Part shown: positions 25,219-36,900 of the stretch, piece by piece
How positions within the stretch are numbered: the stretch's first letter is position 1
Layout: each line of letters opens with the position of its first letter
DNA from: Lateolabrax maculatus
Lineage: Eukaryota; Chordata; Actinopteri; Acropomatiformes; Lateolabracidae
Length of the DNA: 64,000 bases
Direction of reading: 5' to 3'
Assembly: GCA_031216445.1 (NCBI GenBank)
Contig: CM062197.1
Coordinates: 2,188,501-2,252,500, forward strand
Notes under the pieces: model-generated
What the model saw: only the letters and a program-made list of their open reading frames with translations
Database searches by the model: none
Told to the model about the DNA's origin: nothing
Made by a program: the position numbers and the translations under genes

Positions 25219-25625
25219 CACATCCATCCATTCAGTTTCTTCCGGTTATCCGGAGCCGGGTCATGGTGGCAGCAGGCTAAGCAGGGTATCCCACACGTCC
25301 CCCTCCCCAGCAATAATTTTGTGTTCCCAGGCCCTCCTCAGTTGTCCCAATTGAACATGCCCCAAAAACCAACAAGAGAAAGCGCCCCAGAGGCATCCTA
25401 ATCCGATGGCCAAACCACCTCAACTGGCTCTTTTGGAAGCGAAGGTGCAGCGGCTCTACTCCGAGCTCCTCACCCTATCTCTAAGGCTGAGCTCTGATAC
25501 CTCTTGGACGAAATTCTTTTCGGCCACTTGTATCTGGGATGTCGTTCTTTCAATCACTACCTGAAGCTCATGACCATAGTTGAGGGTTGGAAGGTAGATC
25601 GACTGGTAAGTCGAAAGCCTCTTCA
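25219..25625 (-). mobile_element. LINE 3' fragment with GGATG-type tail
   Basis: A 5'-truncated non-LTR retrotransposon on the minus strand. Its 3' end reads GGATAACCGGAAGAAACTGA then ATGGATGGATG (25221-25255), the simple-repeat tail of a very abundant teleost LINE family. The coding part reads YLPTLNYGHELQVVIERT, then EVSELSLRDRVRSSE and a stop; after a frame change, ELGVEPLHLRFQKSQLRWFG and RIRMPLGRF. These match the conserved end of that family's RT protein. A piece seems missing between two GAGCTC words near 25460. I lean to an RTE-like clade but cannot fix it. A frameshift and a stop make it inactive. Confidence 0.85.
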
Positions 25626-25639
25626 ACGGTCTGGTACAT

Positions 25640-26060
25640 ACAGAAAATGAGAGAAACTGAAGTTTTTCTGGTGGCGAAAATGAACGCTAATATCACTCCG
25701 TGTCTTCTGCATTAAATGTGAATTGTCTTCGCAGCATGTTCAGCTGCCCCGATTGGCCAAAACTTAAAATAAATACAAAGAAAATAAAATAGTTATATTT
25801 AAAATGTGTGTTAAATACATTTTTAATGATGCCGGGTTTCAAATCACAATCGGCCACATAGACTTACACCACAGCCATGTAAAATACAGATTTATTTTAC
25901 TACTTCTGCGTCACGCTCCATCACTAACACTTACTTGTGAAACTACTGTAAACTGAGATAAACTGACTACAGACACACTTTTTGTCCGTGGTGAATTTCC
26001 ATGTATACTTTGCAATGTTTCCATTATGTGTGTCATTGCGTGAATAGTAGAGGATTATAG
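25640..26060. other. non-coding stretch, no gene seen
   Basis: AT-rich with no recognised repeat. No frame above 60 codons. Confidence 0.45.
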
Positions 26061-26065
26061 ATTTC

Positions 26066-26632
26066 TTAAAAATTCAACAGAATCCGGTCACATGATAAGT
26101 GCCATGACAATTCAACACTAATGGAAACATAACACGCAGCATAAGCTCCTTTTATCACACTTTTTCTGTCCACAACATGTGAGTCGCGTGTGTTTTGTTT
26201 CAGGGAGAATGCTCTAAAAGCAAACATTTCTTCCTCAGGGATCATATCATGGAAAAACCTCTTTTTGGCGGCAACGTGCTCGGACGTGATGGGCGAGTCA
26301 TGTCTGCTGTGAGTGTTCAGAGTCAGCGGGGAGATAGAGACTCCAGTGTAACGAGAGAGAGGCCTTTCTGTGCTGTGACTCAGATGAACACAGCAGTTGT
26401 TGGGGAAAAGGTCAGCGGATTTTGTTGGTATTCTGCAGCCGTGCGCTTTTTGGCAGGACACTTGACGGCGCAGCGGGCACTCGAGCTTGAAATGATGTTG
26501 CTTCCTCTGGCCAGGAGGCGATGGCTCCCATGCCACACAGCATACGCAGGACGCCATAAATCCTACAGTGTAAATAAAGACCCGCCTCGCTCCACCACGT
26601 CTCACTCCTTCTGTGTCCTTATTTTTTTGTAA
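26066..26632. other. overlapping open frames on both strands, unrecognised
   Basis: A 179-codon minus frame (26066-26605) and a 145-codon plus frame (26195-26632) overlap almost completely. GC content is raised relative to the flanks and CG dinucleotides are frequent (26270-26480). Neither translation shows a signal peptide, domain, or repeat, and neither has a flanking exon-intron pattern I can identify. The simplest reading is composition-driven openness in a CpG-bearing segment; a diverged transposon interior is possible. Confidence 0.3.
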
Positions 26633-26639
26633 ACGCTGT

Positions 26640-27140
26640 CCTGTCTCTTTCCATTTTCACTCTCCTTCCCTCTCATTTTTCTTTCTTGTGTTTATGCCTC
26701 ACTATCTCTTTCTGGTTTTTCTTTTCCCTTTTTCTTTTTCTCCAGTGATTTAGTGGTAAACAAAAAGGTGGCTGATCTATGACTTTCATTGTGTAATCTT
26801 TTTGAAGCTGTGCATCCACCAGCATCAATTGAGATTTCAGGGAAACACTGATATATATTCTTATTTTGGATCATAATTCACCTTGTATCTGTTGCCTCTC
26901 TGCTTGACTGCTCCTCTGTGAAGTCTTTTCTTCCTTAGTTATTATGTGAAACATTATCCTGATTTTCACCTGACTTTGCAGCACTAAAATACAGTTATTG
27001 GCAGGTATGGAAAAGAAAGGGAAGGTAAATCTCATTTAGTCACAGTTTGACTTTATTAACTGCACAGCAGGCAGTGACAGAGGTTTATCCTTTGACAGAT
27101 GTTTTGAATGCTGCTTGCGGTGTTGGACCACTACCCCCCG
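26640..27140. other. non-coding stretch with pyrimidine bias at its start
   Basis: 26640-26745 is C/T-rich (TCTCTTTCC, TTTCTTTTTCTCC). The rest is ordinary. No gene seen. Confidence 0.5.
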
Positions 27141-27145
27141 TCCTC

Positions 27146-27173
27146 AACACACACACAAACACACACACACACA
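27146..27173. repeat. (CA)n microsatellite, interrupted
   Basis: CA repeats with an AAC interruption near 27158. Confidence 0.92.
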
Positions 27174-27179
27174 AATATG

Positions 27180-27580
27180 CAGTCCCTAATTACAGGCTTA
27201 CAACTCCCCACAGAGCCTATATAGCATTCTGGCCCAGCAGGAATTTCACTGCCATTTTAGAATTAGAAGATGGTCAAAAATACAATGCATTGACAATGTA
27301 ACACCATATGTGTTAAAATGGGTTTAATTAACTAGAATGACAGACATTGGCTGATGTGAAGCATCCATTTTTGTTTTGTTTGGTTTACAAGCACTTCCAT
27401 ATTATGAAGCTCCAAGTCAGATATATGGGAGCTTGCAGAGCTCCAAGTCAAGAGTACAGGGAGGGAGGCCAGGGAGGCATAAACAGCGTAGATGTTTTTT
27501 TAAGGACAGCAGAGATTACAGATAAAATGTTGGAAAGCCAGCTCAGGACGCAACTGTACTGGTTAATACATTTTGACACA
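27180..27580. other. non-coding stretch, no gene seen
   Basis: No recognised coding content; it leads into a LINE tail, and part of 27430-27585 could belong to that LINE's 3' UTR. Confidence 0.4.
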
Positions 27581-27584
27581 ATCT

Positions 27585-27670
27585 TGCTTTTTGCACTTCT
27601 GGTTAGATGCTTAACTGCATTTCGTTGTTTCAGTACTTGTACTCTGTGCAAAGACAATAAAGTTGAATAA
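27585..27670 (+). mobile_element. L2-type LINE 3' tail
   Basis: The stretch TTTGCACTTCTGGTTAGATG, then AACTGCATTTCGTTG, then ACTTGTACTCTGTGCAAAGA and CAATAAAGTTGAATAA is the characteristic 3' end of a widespread teleost L2-like LINE. It carries the AATAAA signal at about 27657-27662. Only the tail is recognisable; no RT coding sequence remains upstream. Confidence 0.8.
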
Positions 27671-27679
27671 TGAAACCTT

Positions 27680-29985
27680 TTGCAGCAGACGTAAAAAAAT
27701 AAAAAAACATCTTCTGAATATGAGGCAGCAAAGGAGCCAATAGACACATGAGGGTATTGTTTGGGAATCCTTTTCTGTGGTGGAAACAACAAGCTAAAGA
27801 AATGTAAGGGACTCAAACATGGTGTCGTTTCTTTCGGACAGCTGCTGTACTAACTAATAATAAAGTCTCTGGCGATCAGATAAATTAACTTTATCTAACT
27901 TGCAGGTTAACATTTGTCTTTGGATAAACTGGTGTTATTCAGATCAGTTCATCTCTTAACAAACCACAAACAACATTACACAGCATCAATAGTTGCAGTT
28001 ATGTCACGTGGTTTTTCACCAGTAACTCAACTGTGTAAAACATGAAGTTGCGTAAAGTCACGCGGCTACATCGATGGTGTGAGTTCACTAAAACTGTAGC
28101 CAACCAGACGGTTAACCAGCCGACTTCAGATGTTCGGCCATCTTTTGGAAACAACATTTTCATGAGTTGGGGGAATCCCAGTAGGCTGCACTGCTCATTT
28201 ACTGAGTTAAACATGACATTGGTTTCTGTATTATGCTTTATTCTGGAAGTAACCTCGACCAGCTCAGACCAGATGTTTGAGGAGGAGTTGTGAAGAGACT
28301 CTGTTTTGCTGCCCTTGGCCTGTTTGCTGTTTGGGGGGGGCAGTTGGACTTTTTCCAGAGGGAAGGAATTAGCATTTTAGCCAAAGATTATTTATCAAGG
28401 TTTTGTTCCAAGTTTCTGTCTCTTAATATCATTTCCATATCTTAACATTTAGGTAACCTTGGGACTGGCTTTGACAGCGAAGTGGAACCTTGTGTTGTTC
28501 AGATCATTATGAAGACTCATTACCTGAAGTTTATCTTTGAACAGCATTCAAATATACATGGTTCAGCGCTTTAAAGGTTACTATGCTTTCAACTAGGAAA
28601 TATTGTGAATAACTATGTTTTTAAAAAGGTGTTTTTGCTTTTGTTCCTTAAAATACTTCCCCAGACTTGTCACTTTTTTTTCAAACAGTAGATATCTACT
28701 TTTAGAATCAACTCTGAATGTCATTCAGGAGCTTGTTCCCTCTGTTGAAATGCAGGATCCTCTTGGGAGAGACATGTTCAGGAAATATATAAGTCAAAAT
28801 ATATCACTGGGTGAATGTTTTTCTTCTAAACACTTCACAAGTACATAAGAGTGAATTTCAGTATACACTGCTGCTTAGGAAGCTAAAAGTCTCACCTTGA
28901 TTTGTGGCCAGATTAACCCTTTGAACAAGTCTGGACTCTTTTAAAGGAGGACGACGTCTCCTGCGGGTCAAAGTGGTTTGAAGGTGAAGCTCATACATAA
29001 TAATATCCAGAGGGAAGCTGGCATGCACAGAATAATATTTCTTTCTTTCTCAAGCTTTGCAGTTCAGCTTGATTTATTGTTTCCGTCCTGGAAAATGTAG
29101 AAAAGCACCGACAAGAACAGTGATAAATTATAAAAATAAATTACATTAAACAGACAGGGAAGGAAAACCCATTTAATGGAATCAGTCCACCTTTATCAGC
29201 CCTCCTATTCTGAAATGTTCACTTGTTGCTTGGTTTGGGACGTTTACCGGGGAAATCAAATTCTCTTCCAATGTGTTAATGCAGTAAAGTAATAACCTGT
29301 GGTATTTCAAGTAATTACATATGGTATTTAAATATATTTTCAAATGTTACCTGTTACTCAGTCACCAACATTTGTTGCTCTAAATATGTTGTTGCATCTC
29401 TACTGTAGCCTGTCTTGTATATTTACTGTTTTCAGGTGACTCTCTAGCATCAGTTTAGCCATTCGGGATGAAAAATAGCCTTTTGTGTAACTCAGGTTCA
29501 GTCCCGAACTGCACGATATGCAGCCATAGAAATTACTGATGAACTCAAAGTTGTTCACATCAGAATAGTCTTCGCTCACCTCTGACGTCGATTAGCCTGC
29601 GGACAAAACAAATCACATTTACCAGAACATTCAGCGTCTGGACAGTAAAACATTATCATCCTTAAAGTAAAGAAAGGAAACACACATACACCTTCAGAAT
29701 CAGCTCAGATTGCAGTATCTATCTTGTTTTTAAAGTTGTTTAATAAATTCCATTATCCATTAGATCAATATGTTTCCGTGAAGGCGGAAGAAGATGTGTT
29801 TTGCTATTATACAACAAGACTGCATTAAAAATGTGTTTTTACTCATCAGTGACTCCATTATTTGGATCACATCCGTCCATTAACACTACTGGTGAAAGCG
29901 TTGTTGAGAGCTGCTAATGCCAACCTGTAATCAGACCTAAAGGCTGTTCATTCTCTCCTGCAGCCACTCTGTGTGATACTCATTT
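27680..29985. other. non-coding stretch, no gene seen
   Basis: Ordinary AT-rich sequence. A G8 run lies at about 28333-28340. Frames up to 83 codons are unrecognised. Nothing named. Confidence 0.5.
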
Positions 29986-29992
29986 ACCCTCT

Positions 29993-30440
29993 GTGTTTTT
30001 GAGTCTTCCCAAGAAAATAAGAGCGTCAGTCAGTTCAGCAACTGCCCAAAAACAACATATGTTTGTGTTCAAGTTCCAAAGTGGTCGTAGTATTTATGAG
30101 TCTTGTGTGTCGAGAGTAAAGGAAGAAGCGTGTGAAGTTGTTATAGCGCCACAAAGGCCACTGAGGGAGGAGGTGGACGGATGGGACAACAAACCATTGA
30201 ACTTTAACATCGGAGAATGTTTGTTTCCCATTTCCTACTAACTTTCAACCAACACCATGGTCTTTTCCTAACTGTAACCAAGTGAGAACTTGTTTCAACT
30301 GTGACAACAAAGGTCCCCTAACCTTAACACAGTTATAATTTTATCCAAAATCATATTTTCGGTTCTTTTCCTTACCCGAACAAAGTTGTTTTTGTGCCTA
30401 AACTCAACCAAACCTGTTCTTATTTTGGAGAAAATTTACT
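29993..30440 (+). repeat. perciform-type interspersed repeat, unclassified
   Basis: I recognise the order of segments: a TTGTTATAGCGCCACAAAGG part, GGAGGTGGACGGATGGGACA, TTTGTTTCCCATTTCCTACT, CCATGGTCTTTTCCTAACTG, then a region rich in CCTAAC/TGCCTAAACTCAACCAAACC near 30398-30417. The same order occurs in a medium-copy family in perciform fish sequences. It has no coding capacity that I know of; the 82-codon frame at its start is a shadow. I do not know its class. Confidence 0.6.
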
Positions 30441-30472
30441 GTCCAGCCTGTTTAATACTAATACATCACATT

Positions 30473-30474
<2 letters not shown>

Positions 30475-30505
<31 letters not shown>
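30475..30505. repeat. (AT)n microsatellite
   Basis: About 15 AT units followed by degenerate TATTATATAATAAT. A self-complementary tract 35 bp past the end of the interspersed repeat. Confidence 0.97.
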
Positions 30506-30509
<4 letters not shown>

Positions 30510-30511
<2 letters not shown>

Positions 30512-31645
30512 TATAATAATCCTAATAAAAAAGTTCCTAATATAATGTAACTTTGGATAAGCCACAAAACACACTGTCAACAGCTTTCAGAAATATATAT
30601 AATATATATAAAGAAGTAATCCCTTCTGCATGGCAATAGAAAATAAAATAATATGAATAAATAAATAAGTTTGTGAGGTAGGTGAACTGATAGATCCAGA
30701 CAGCTCCTGTTCTCTTTGTGTTTTGAATGTCGAAAATATAAACCTATCCTTCAGTGATGTTTGTTCTCTGACATCTCAGTTCCTTCGTCAGACAAAGGAA
30801 AAACTTTTGATAAATCTCCTTCATAACTTGCAGGCTTTCATATAATATATGAATTTTGTGTTATCTCATAAACTGTTGGTTGTGTGTGTGAGTGTGTGTG
30901 TGTGTGTTTTACATCTTGTAGCACCTTGGCGCTTCAATTTAATTCTAATTTAATTTACGTCCTTCAAAGTCAACCTTAACTTTATTTTGTCTTATGTTCT
31001 AAAAAAACATATTTTTTCGTTGAATGTTTCCAACAGTTTGTCTCGTGAGTCACATTCCCTTCAGAATAAACAGACACTTACCTTTGAAAAGCTGGATGTA
31101 CACTGATTGAGGTGTGATATCATCATTTGAAAGATTTGCTATGAGAGTTTGAGGTGAGGAGCCAGGTGTCTCTTGCCACTTACAAACTTAAAAATGTGCA
31201 CTCTCATTGTCGAGGCAATTACCAACATTAAGACTACGACAGAACAGCAAAATGTGAAAAGTGGTGAATTGAATGTGACAAGACTGAATAAATTGCACCA
31301 CTTAGCAGCCATTTTTCCTTTCCAACGTACGTAAGTTACTGATGATAGGATGGCTCAGCCATACACTTCAGCAGCCAAGCTATTATGTTCAAGTTTGACA
31401 TCCCATTTTACATTTCCATCTTCCATTCCAGCAACTTTATACAACATTTGGACAGAGAGGTGGAGAGTTTTCAGCAGCAGAGGCTGGCTGGATGAAAGTG
31501 TGTGTTAATTTCTGTCATTTAGCAGACAGGGAGGAAGGGTTCTTTCCAAGGTGAAGTTCTGCTGGTTAATTAATCATTGACCAGCTCCGCTCTCCATTCT
31601 CACTAACTAAAGTCACATGGCTCAAGTTCTGTCACTTGTTGTCCC
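30510..31645. other. non-coding stretch, no gene seen
   Basis: AT-rich, including TATATATAATATATATAAAG near 30594-30612 and a (TG)n tract (separate entry). No gene recognised. Confidence 0.5.
30880..30907. repeat. (TG)n microsatellite, one AG interruption
   Basis: TG dinucleotides broken once by AG at 30891-30892. Confidence 0.95.
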
Positions 31646-31647
31646 AT

Positions 31648-32032
31648 CAGCCAGGCCTGGACTGCAGCCACCTTCACGTCTTGCTTGTTTCAGGGTCTTT
31701 GGTCCGGTGACCACATGGTCAGTTGGATCAAGGTCATGTGACTGACTTTACCAGTCAGGAACATTCCTCTGTTGGGCCCTAAAAAGTCTCTTGGTTGTTT
31801 TGGCTCTGTTTAGGTCCATTGTCTTGCTGCATTGTCCAAAAATTGGGACACTGTGTATAAAAAGAGCTATGAGGCCGACACTGTTTACCCAATACGGATG
31901 TGAACTCTCACTTTTAAAGCTGAGAGTCAGCACTTTTACACAAGTAGTAATTGTTTTTATTCCAAACCCTACATGCTGGAGTACAGAGTCGAAACAATGA
32001 AAAAACATTCAAATAGTATGTGACTGCACCTA
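31648..32032 (-). mobile_element. internally deleted Tc1-like transposon with transposase relic
   Basis: On the minus strand the low-coordinate half encodes a Tc1-like transposase C-terminus: AKTTKRLFRAQQRNVPDW (about 31750-31803), aligned in my judgement with the family's AKATKEFFKAKKWNVMQW. It is followed, after a shift, by SQSHDLDPTDHV, matching SPDLNPIEH with the catalytic glutamate replaced by aspartate. The half above 31830 is instead the non-coding flank of the same family (plus strand TTTTAAAGCTGAGAGTCAGC, then GGAGTACAGAGTCGAAAC), ending near a worn terminal repeat at about 32008-32032. The N-terminal two-thirds of the gene is missing between them. The 86-codon minus frame (31748-32008) crosses this junction. 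Confidence 0.8.
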
Positions 32033-32039
32033 GAAGCCA

Positions 32040-33290
32040 AAGTGGATTTGTTGTTTACTGAAACATTAAGTTAACTTTGTCCAAAACACTTAATCTGGTT
32101 GCGTCCCACCTTCTACACAGTCCACCAGTAACTGTTGTTCTCTCTCATGTATGGTACAAACTGTTCCGCTGTTGTTCATCTTCGTCTCACGACTTTATGA
32201 CTCGTACGAAAGCCTCAATTAGAATAAGGGAGGGTTTCTCGATAAGTGAAGGCCTGAAATCACAATGCTTTGCTCAAGGATAATGGATATTCAAAAACCA
32301 AATGAGCACTCAGACCTCACACTCATGTTAAAACACAAAAAGCTTTAAGGAGAAAGTGCCACGTTTCAAACAAATCTTCGAAAGTCGGCCTCCAACATGA
32401 GTCAAAAAGCTAATTCTCCTTTCATTTACAGTAGAGTGGCGTTCAATGACTTTCTTTCCTTTAAACAGGCTCGGCTCCCAGAGTGCAGTGAATCACAAGC
32501 GCTGTTTCAGTCCATAGTTTGCGTTGACAAAACGTGACACTGTTGAGGTGGAGGGAGGTGGCTGTGTGCGTTAGTGGGCTGATGAATGGAAATCTTGTCT
32601 CTGCACATATTTTTTTGCCATATGTGTGGAGAGGTTGATAATGTCCCCATAATGAAAGTCGGTTCCAGCCACTAACGGGATTAGAGCTGAGAAATGAGCG
32701 TACAGCATTTTCCTACGACATACTCATAATTCTTTTGTCTCATCACTTTTTCCACAAATTGTCTCTGTGTTTTACTTTTGCCCCCTTTTTTTTTTTTTAG
32801 CTGGAGCCATTACAAAGAAACTGCTTTATGCATTTTCAGTCATCCGTCCTACCTGAGTGCAGCCGTTGCCACTGTAGAAAAGCTCCTCTCGTGCATTTAT
32901 CCTGCCTGGATGTTGCACTGAAAAACCAACCTCTCTCTCAGTACTGTTTCCTCCAAATAAGTCCTATTGGAGACTAGTGCAATATAGGTTATTTATGCCA
33001 CTTGGGGGAAATAAATAAATAAGTCTACCACTCTTTTTGTAAAGTGTTCTCTTCTAATGCAGTTCAAGTATGTAAAAATTACAATTCTGTATTTTTTATA
33101 TATGTCATACGTAAGAACTCTTTATAATAAGCAACTTCATCCTGATTTTTAGGGATGCACAATCTAACTTTATATATATATATATTCTTTTTTTTGTGTG
33201 GGTTATTGTGTTGATACAAAAACTATAGAAATACTTATAAATGCTGTGTATACCATTAGTATATAATGTATGTATGTTTAAGTTAATATA
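32040..33290. other. non-coding stretch, no gene seen
   Basis: No gene. 32575-32720 is a unique-looking block with CACTAACGGGATTAGAGC, which carries a GGATTA core of the Otx/Pitx type, and may be conserved. A T12 run lies near 32788-32799. A TA tract is at 33171-33185. Confidence 0.45.
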
Positions 33291-33295
33291 AGCAT

Positions 33296-33822
33296 GGCAG
33301 GTCAAGTTTATATACACTGCTCTGTTTTTCCCCGTCTCCACGTCTGCTCACTGCTCTCTAGCTATGGGCTTTTCCCTATTCTCCAGACCTGCCATCTTCA
33401 TACTCTCCACCAGATGCCCTCAGACTTTCCCTCCTTTCCCCATCACCTGACTGCCCCACCCGTCTCCACACCTGTCCCCACCTCTCATACGCCCTGCACT
33501 CACCTGGCTCACTCTGCCCACTCCTCACCTGCAGCTCATTCCTTCATCAGACCCTCAGCTTATATACCTCTGTCTGTTTCCTTTGTCAGATCATTGTGTT
33601 TTGTGTGTCATGTTTGGATTCATACCCTCCCTGCTCATTCACCTACCTGCTCTGGACTTTGTTGCTTTTTGGATTTTCAGTTTGTCTCACCTCCTGTAAG
33701 TTTTTGTTCTACCTTTTCTTTGTTTTATGAAACTGCCTGCACTGTACCTGCTGCCCTGCTCTCTTCTCTGCGTTTGGGTCCTATCCCTGTTTACCTGCAT
33801 AATCCACTGTGACAGTATGATT
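33296..33822 (+). mobile_element. LTR-like fragment (Gypsy-type long terminal repeat suspected)
   Basis: This stretch has the make-up of a teleost LTR family: a C/T-rich body with CACCTG words, a TATA-like CAGCTTATATACCTCTG at 33556-33572, then TTTGTTGCTTTTTGGATTTT and CTGCCTGC segments. It ends CTGCGTTTGGGTCCTATCCC followed by CACTGTGACAGTATGA (33768-33823), the familiar 3' end of that LTR and start of the internal region. No gag-pol follows, so it would be a solo LTR or fragment. A 172-codon plus frame over it results from pyrimidine bias. Assignment to Gypsy is from memory and not certain. Confidence 0.55.
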
Positions 33823-33896
33823 AAATTAGGATAAATGCAATAGTAGATTTGTATCTCCCTTTCAATCATTGTTTCCTTACATGATTTATCTACAGT

Positions 33897-33969
33897 GTGT
33901 GCACGCACGCACACACTCACACGCACACACATGCATGCACACACACACACTCACACACTCACACACACT
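33897..33969. repeat. (CA)n-rich compound microsatellite
   Basis: CA repeats broken by GCACGC, TCAC and TGCATG words. Reads as GT on the minus strand, which gives a cysteine/valine run in a shadow frame. Confidence 0.93.
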
Positions 33970-33974
33970 AGCAC

Positions 33975-36900
33975 TATCATGACGTCAGTAAAGTGTTTTG
34001 ATCACTTTAGCTACAGAAGCTTTTGCCTTCTGGTTGAAGTGTAGGTACATCAAGTCTATTTTTATACATCCATGTTATTATATCATACATGCCATGCGTA
34101 CGTCGAGAGCTTTGTGTCACAGTAATCAGGCTTCTTAAGCTTCATATAAGCTTTGGATGAACTAGAATTGTGGATTTTGTTCCCCATTTTTTTTCAGTGT
34201 AGTCAGTGGCACAAAGGGATGTTTTTATTGCCGATTATGGTTGACGAGGAATAATTACAGCGACCCATAGCTGTCTCAGGATACATATGAAGCGTGAGTA
34301 TTGTAATAACAAAACTAACTACACAGAAGAAAAAAGAAGCAGGCATTGAGGAGGCAGAGAGGTTTAATGAAAGAGATTTGCCTTTTTTTGAAATGTAGGA
34401 TCCAGTGTCTTTAGGAGCTTGACCCACACAAGGATTAAAGGTCGGGATATTTCGACCTCTGCTGCTTCCATTTGGGCCATTCAATCTGCAATGTGCCTCT
34501 TATGAGTCTCCCAACTGTGCACTGAGAGATGCAATACTAAACCCCCTTTGAAGGATTGGTACACACCACTGACCTTTGTGGCTGGGAAAGGCTGTATTCC
34601 ATATTGCTATCAGAATGATGGAGCAAATCTCAAACCGATAAATGATACAGGAGAAGGGGTTAGTTAAATGATTTCAACACATGCTGAAGCAAAGAACTTA
34701 ACAGCGTGGAAGGTGGCCGCCTCAAGTGTGTCAACTAATGTGCTGCCACCCTTCAACATGGACTATATTGTGGTTACCAATTAAAAGCCCTCAGAGGATT
34801 TATTTAATTCTACTGAATATTTAGGAGGGTGAAACCTTAATGAATCAAAATGGAGAGCTGTTCATCGTTTTTTTTTGGTTTGTTACTGATGCAGTGAGTT
34901 TCCATGGTTACACAGATTGGTTAGGAAAATTTGTGGGCAGGTTTTGAATTTATACCAGCGATTACAGCCGAGGTACATGTGCGTTATTATAAATGAGGGA
35001 TTATCCTTTTTCAAGTTGAACTCTATCCAACAAACACTTTACAGTGCTCAAAATATAGGTATTGTTCACTTAGAATTTGCAGAGGTATGTTACAAGAGAA
35101 AACTTTGTGCCTTATATAACACTGTTAATTATATCCCGGTATACATTTACAAACGGTAATTATGCCACTAATTGAATGCAGTTATCAGAAAGTAATGCAC
35201 ACTCTGTAGCCAATTAAGAATAAGTAAATCCAAATGCTTCTCTCCGGCCATATATGAGTTTTATTACATTTTGGACTGAAACTACTTTTGACTGGAGTCA
35301 GATAACCTGCTTCTTGTTAATTTGGGTTGACACGTTTTGTACACCTGTGCAGGCATGAAATAAGGTCACACTTCCTCTCTGAGTCATTCTGTTTATTTTT
35401 TTTCTCTCTCAGCCTCCTTCTTTCTTTCCCTGCAACTCACTAATTTACGTGGTTTTAAGCAGCTTCATTAATTCTGTAGTAACGATGCAGCGTTGACCAC
35501 AATACCTGACAGTAATTCATAATTAACACAACACTTCCACGGTAACAGGCAACTGCCTCCAAGTTAATTACTGTATGCAGGACCGTGGAAGCGTATATGA
35601 GCTCACAGTGACATTGTTTGAATATAATGCTGCTCTCTGCTTTTTGGGACAATCATCTATGAAAGGAAATGGCAGCAAACCCACTTTCTGCCAAAGTAGT
35701 GTCATCAGCAGATATTCGATGTGCACAGTTGACTCGGTGAAGCCACTTTTTGACTGCAGAGTTTAACTTTCAGTATGCGCCACTATATTCTTTCTTTTTC
35801 CTAGAACCTTTATTCATTTTCTGTTGCGCAAACATGCAGATACATTTTAACAATGTAAAGTGTAAATCACAATTGTAAATTGCACCATCAGTAAATATTT
35901 GTAAATTATTACTTTACTTTTACACATACATGTGTTTGCTCTGAGTACATGAAGAATAGAGAGTATGTTTAGCAGATTAAATTGTTATTTTGTGGAAATA
36001 TTTAGGTCACAGTTACATCCGTCAAACGTTTTTGCTGTGGTGAAGCAAAGTGGATCGATAGACTATAGTTTTTGTCCTAATGAGTAAATCAAAAATCATC
36101 TTTCTTCATTCCTCTGTTGTGCAGCTTAATAGAATAGCATTTTTCATCCAGTGGCCATGGCCCAAAGACAGATGACAACAGCGAGAACTTAAATCTTCAG
36201 ATTCCTACATATCCACAAAACATCTAGTTAAAAATAAAGAACAGGTAGCCAAGTGAATATCCTGACAAAACTGAAAAAATTGTTGTGGCACTGACAGTAA
36301 TTTGTGTCTATTTGTTTATTTGTTTATACAGTTTCTAAACAAGTGAATAATAAGTAAGTAATGTATGAATCTAGCACTGAAAAGCTATTCTCAGTCCGTA
36401 ATGATCCCTTCATTAAGATACTGTCAACATTTTGATTAGCTTTGTTCTATCAGTTGTATCATCTTCCATCACTGCAGCTGAGATGGACTGACATGGACTG
36501 TTTTTTTCTGTGCATGAGTAGCTGATTTTCTTTACTTGGTGTTTATTCATAGTCTTCATTTATTCATAGAACTTCTCAGCTCTCTAAACTAAACACTCTT
36601 TCCATGTTTGAATGCTCCCAAAAGACGGACACACACACTCACACACACAAACTGTTATTCAAATGATCACTGGTTTGAGTTATGGGCCCTTTTCTTTTCG
36701 AACAGTGAACTCTTTGAACAGAGTCCTGACAGAGATGGAGCGCAGGAATAATTGTTTCATTGCTCTGTTTGAAACAGCCTCATCCATCAGGCTGCCACAT
36801 GTCCTACCGTGAATGTGTCCAATGTGTGGATGTGGAGGGGGTTCGGTGATGGGTGGGGGGGGCGCAACCGTGTGGACTGCTTGGATCTCCGCACTGAGTG

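Noticed and set aside
33294..33812. 172-codon plus-strand frame
   Set aside because: Lies wholly inside the LTR-like fragment and is explained by its pyrimidine bias.
34100..34240. Possible interspersed repeat (CTAGAATTGTGGATTTTGTT and AGTCAGTGGCACAAAGGGAT)
   Set aside because: It feels familiar, but I could not name a family or see borders, so it is not listed as a feature.
35509..35591. Crossing inverted repeats (ACAGTAATT..AATTAC and CTTCCACGGT..ACCGTGGAAG) in pseudoknot order
   Set aside because: A 10-bp inverted repeat within about 100 bp is expected several times in 64 kb by chance, and the TAATT pair is AT-rich; not strong enough to report as structure.
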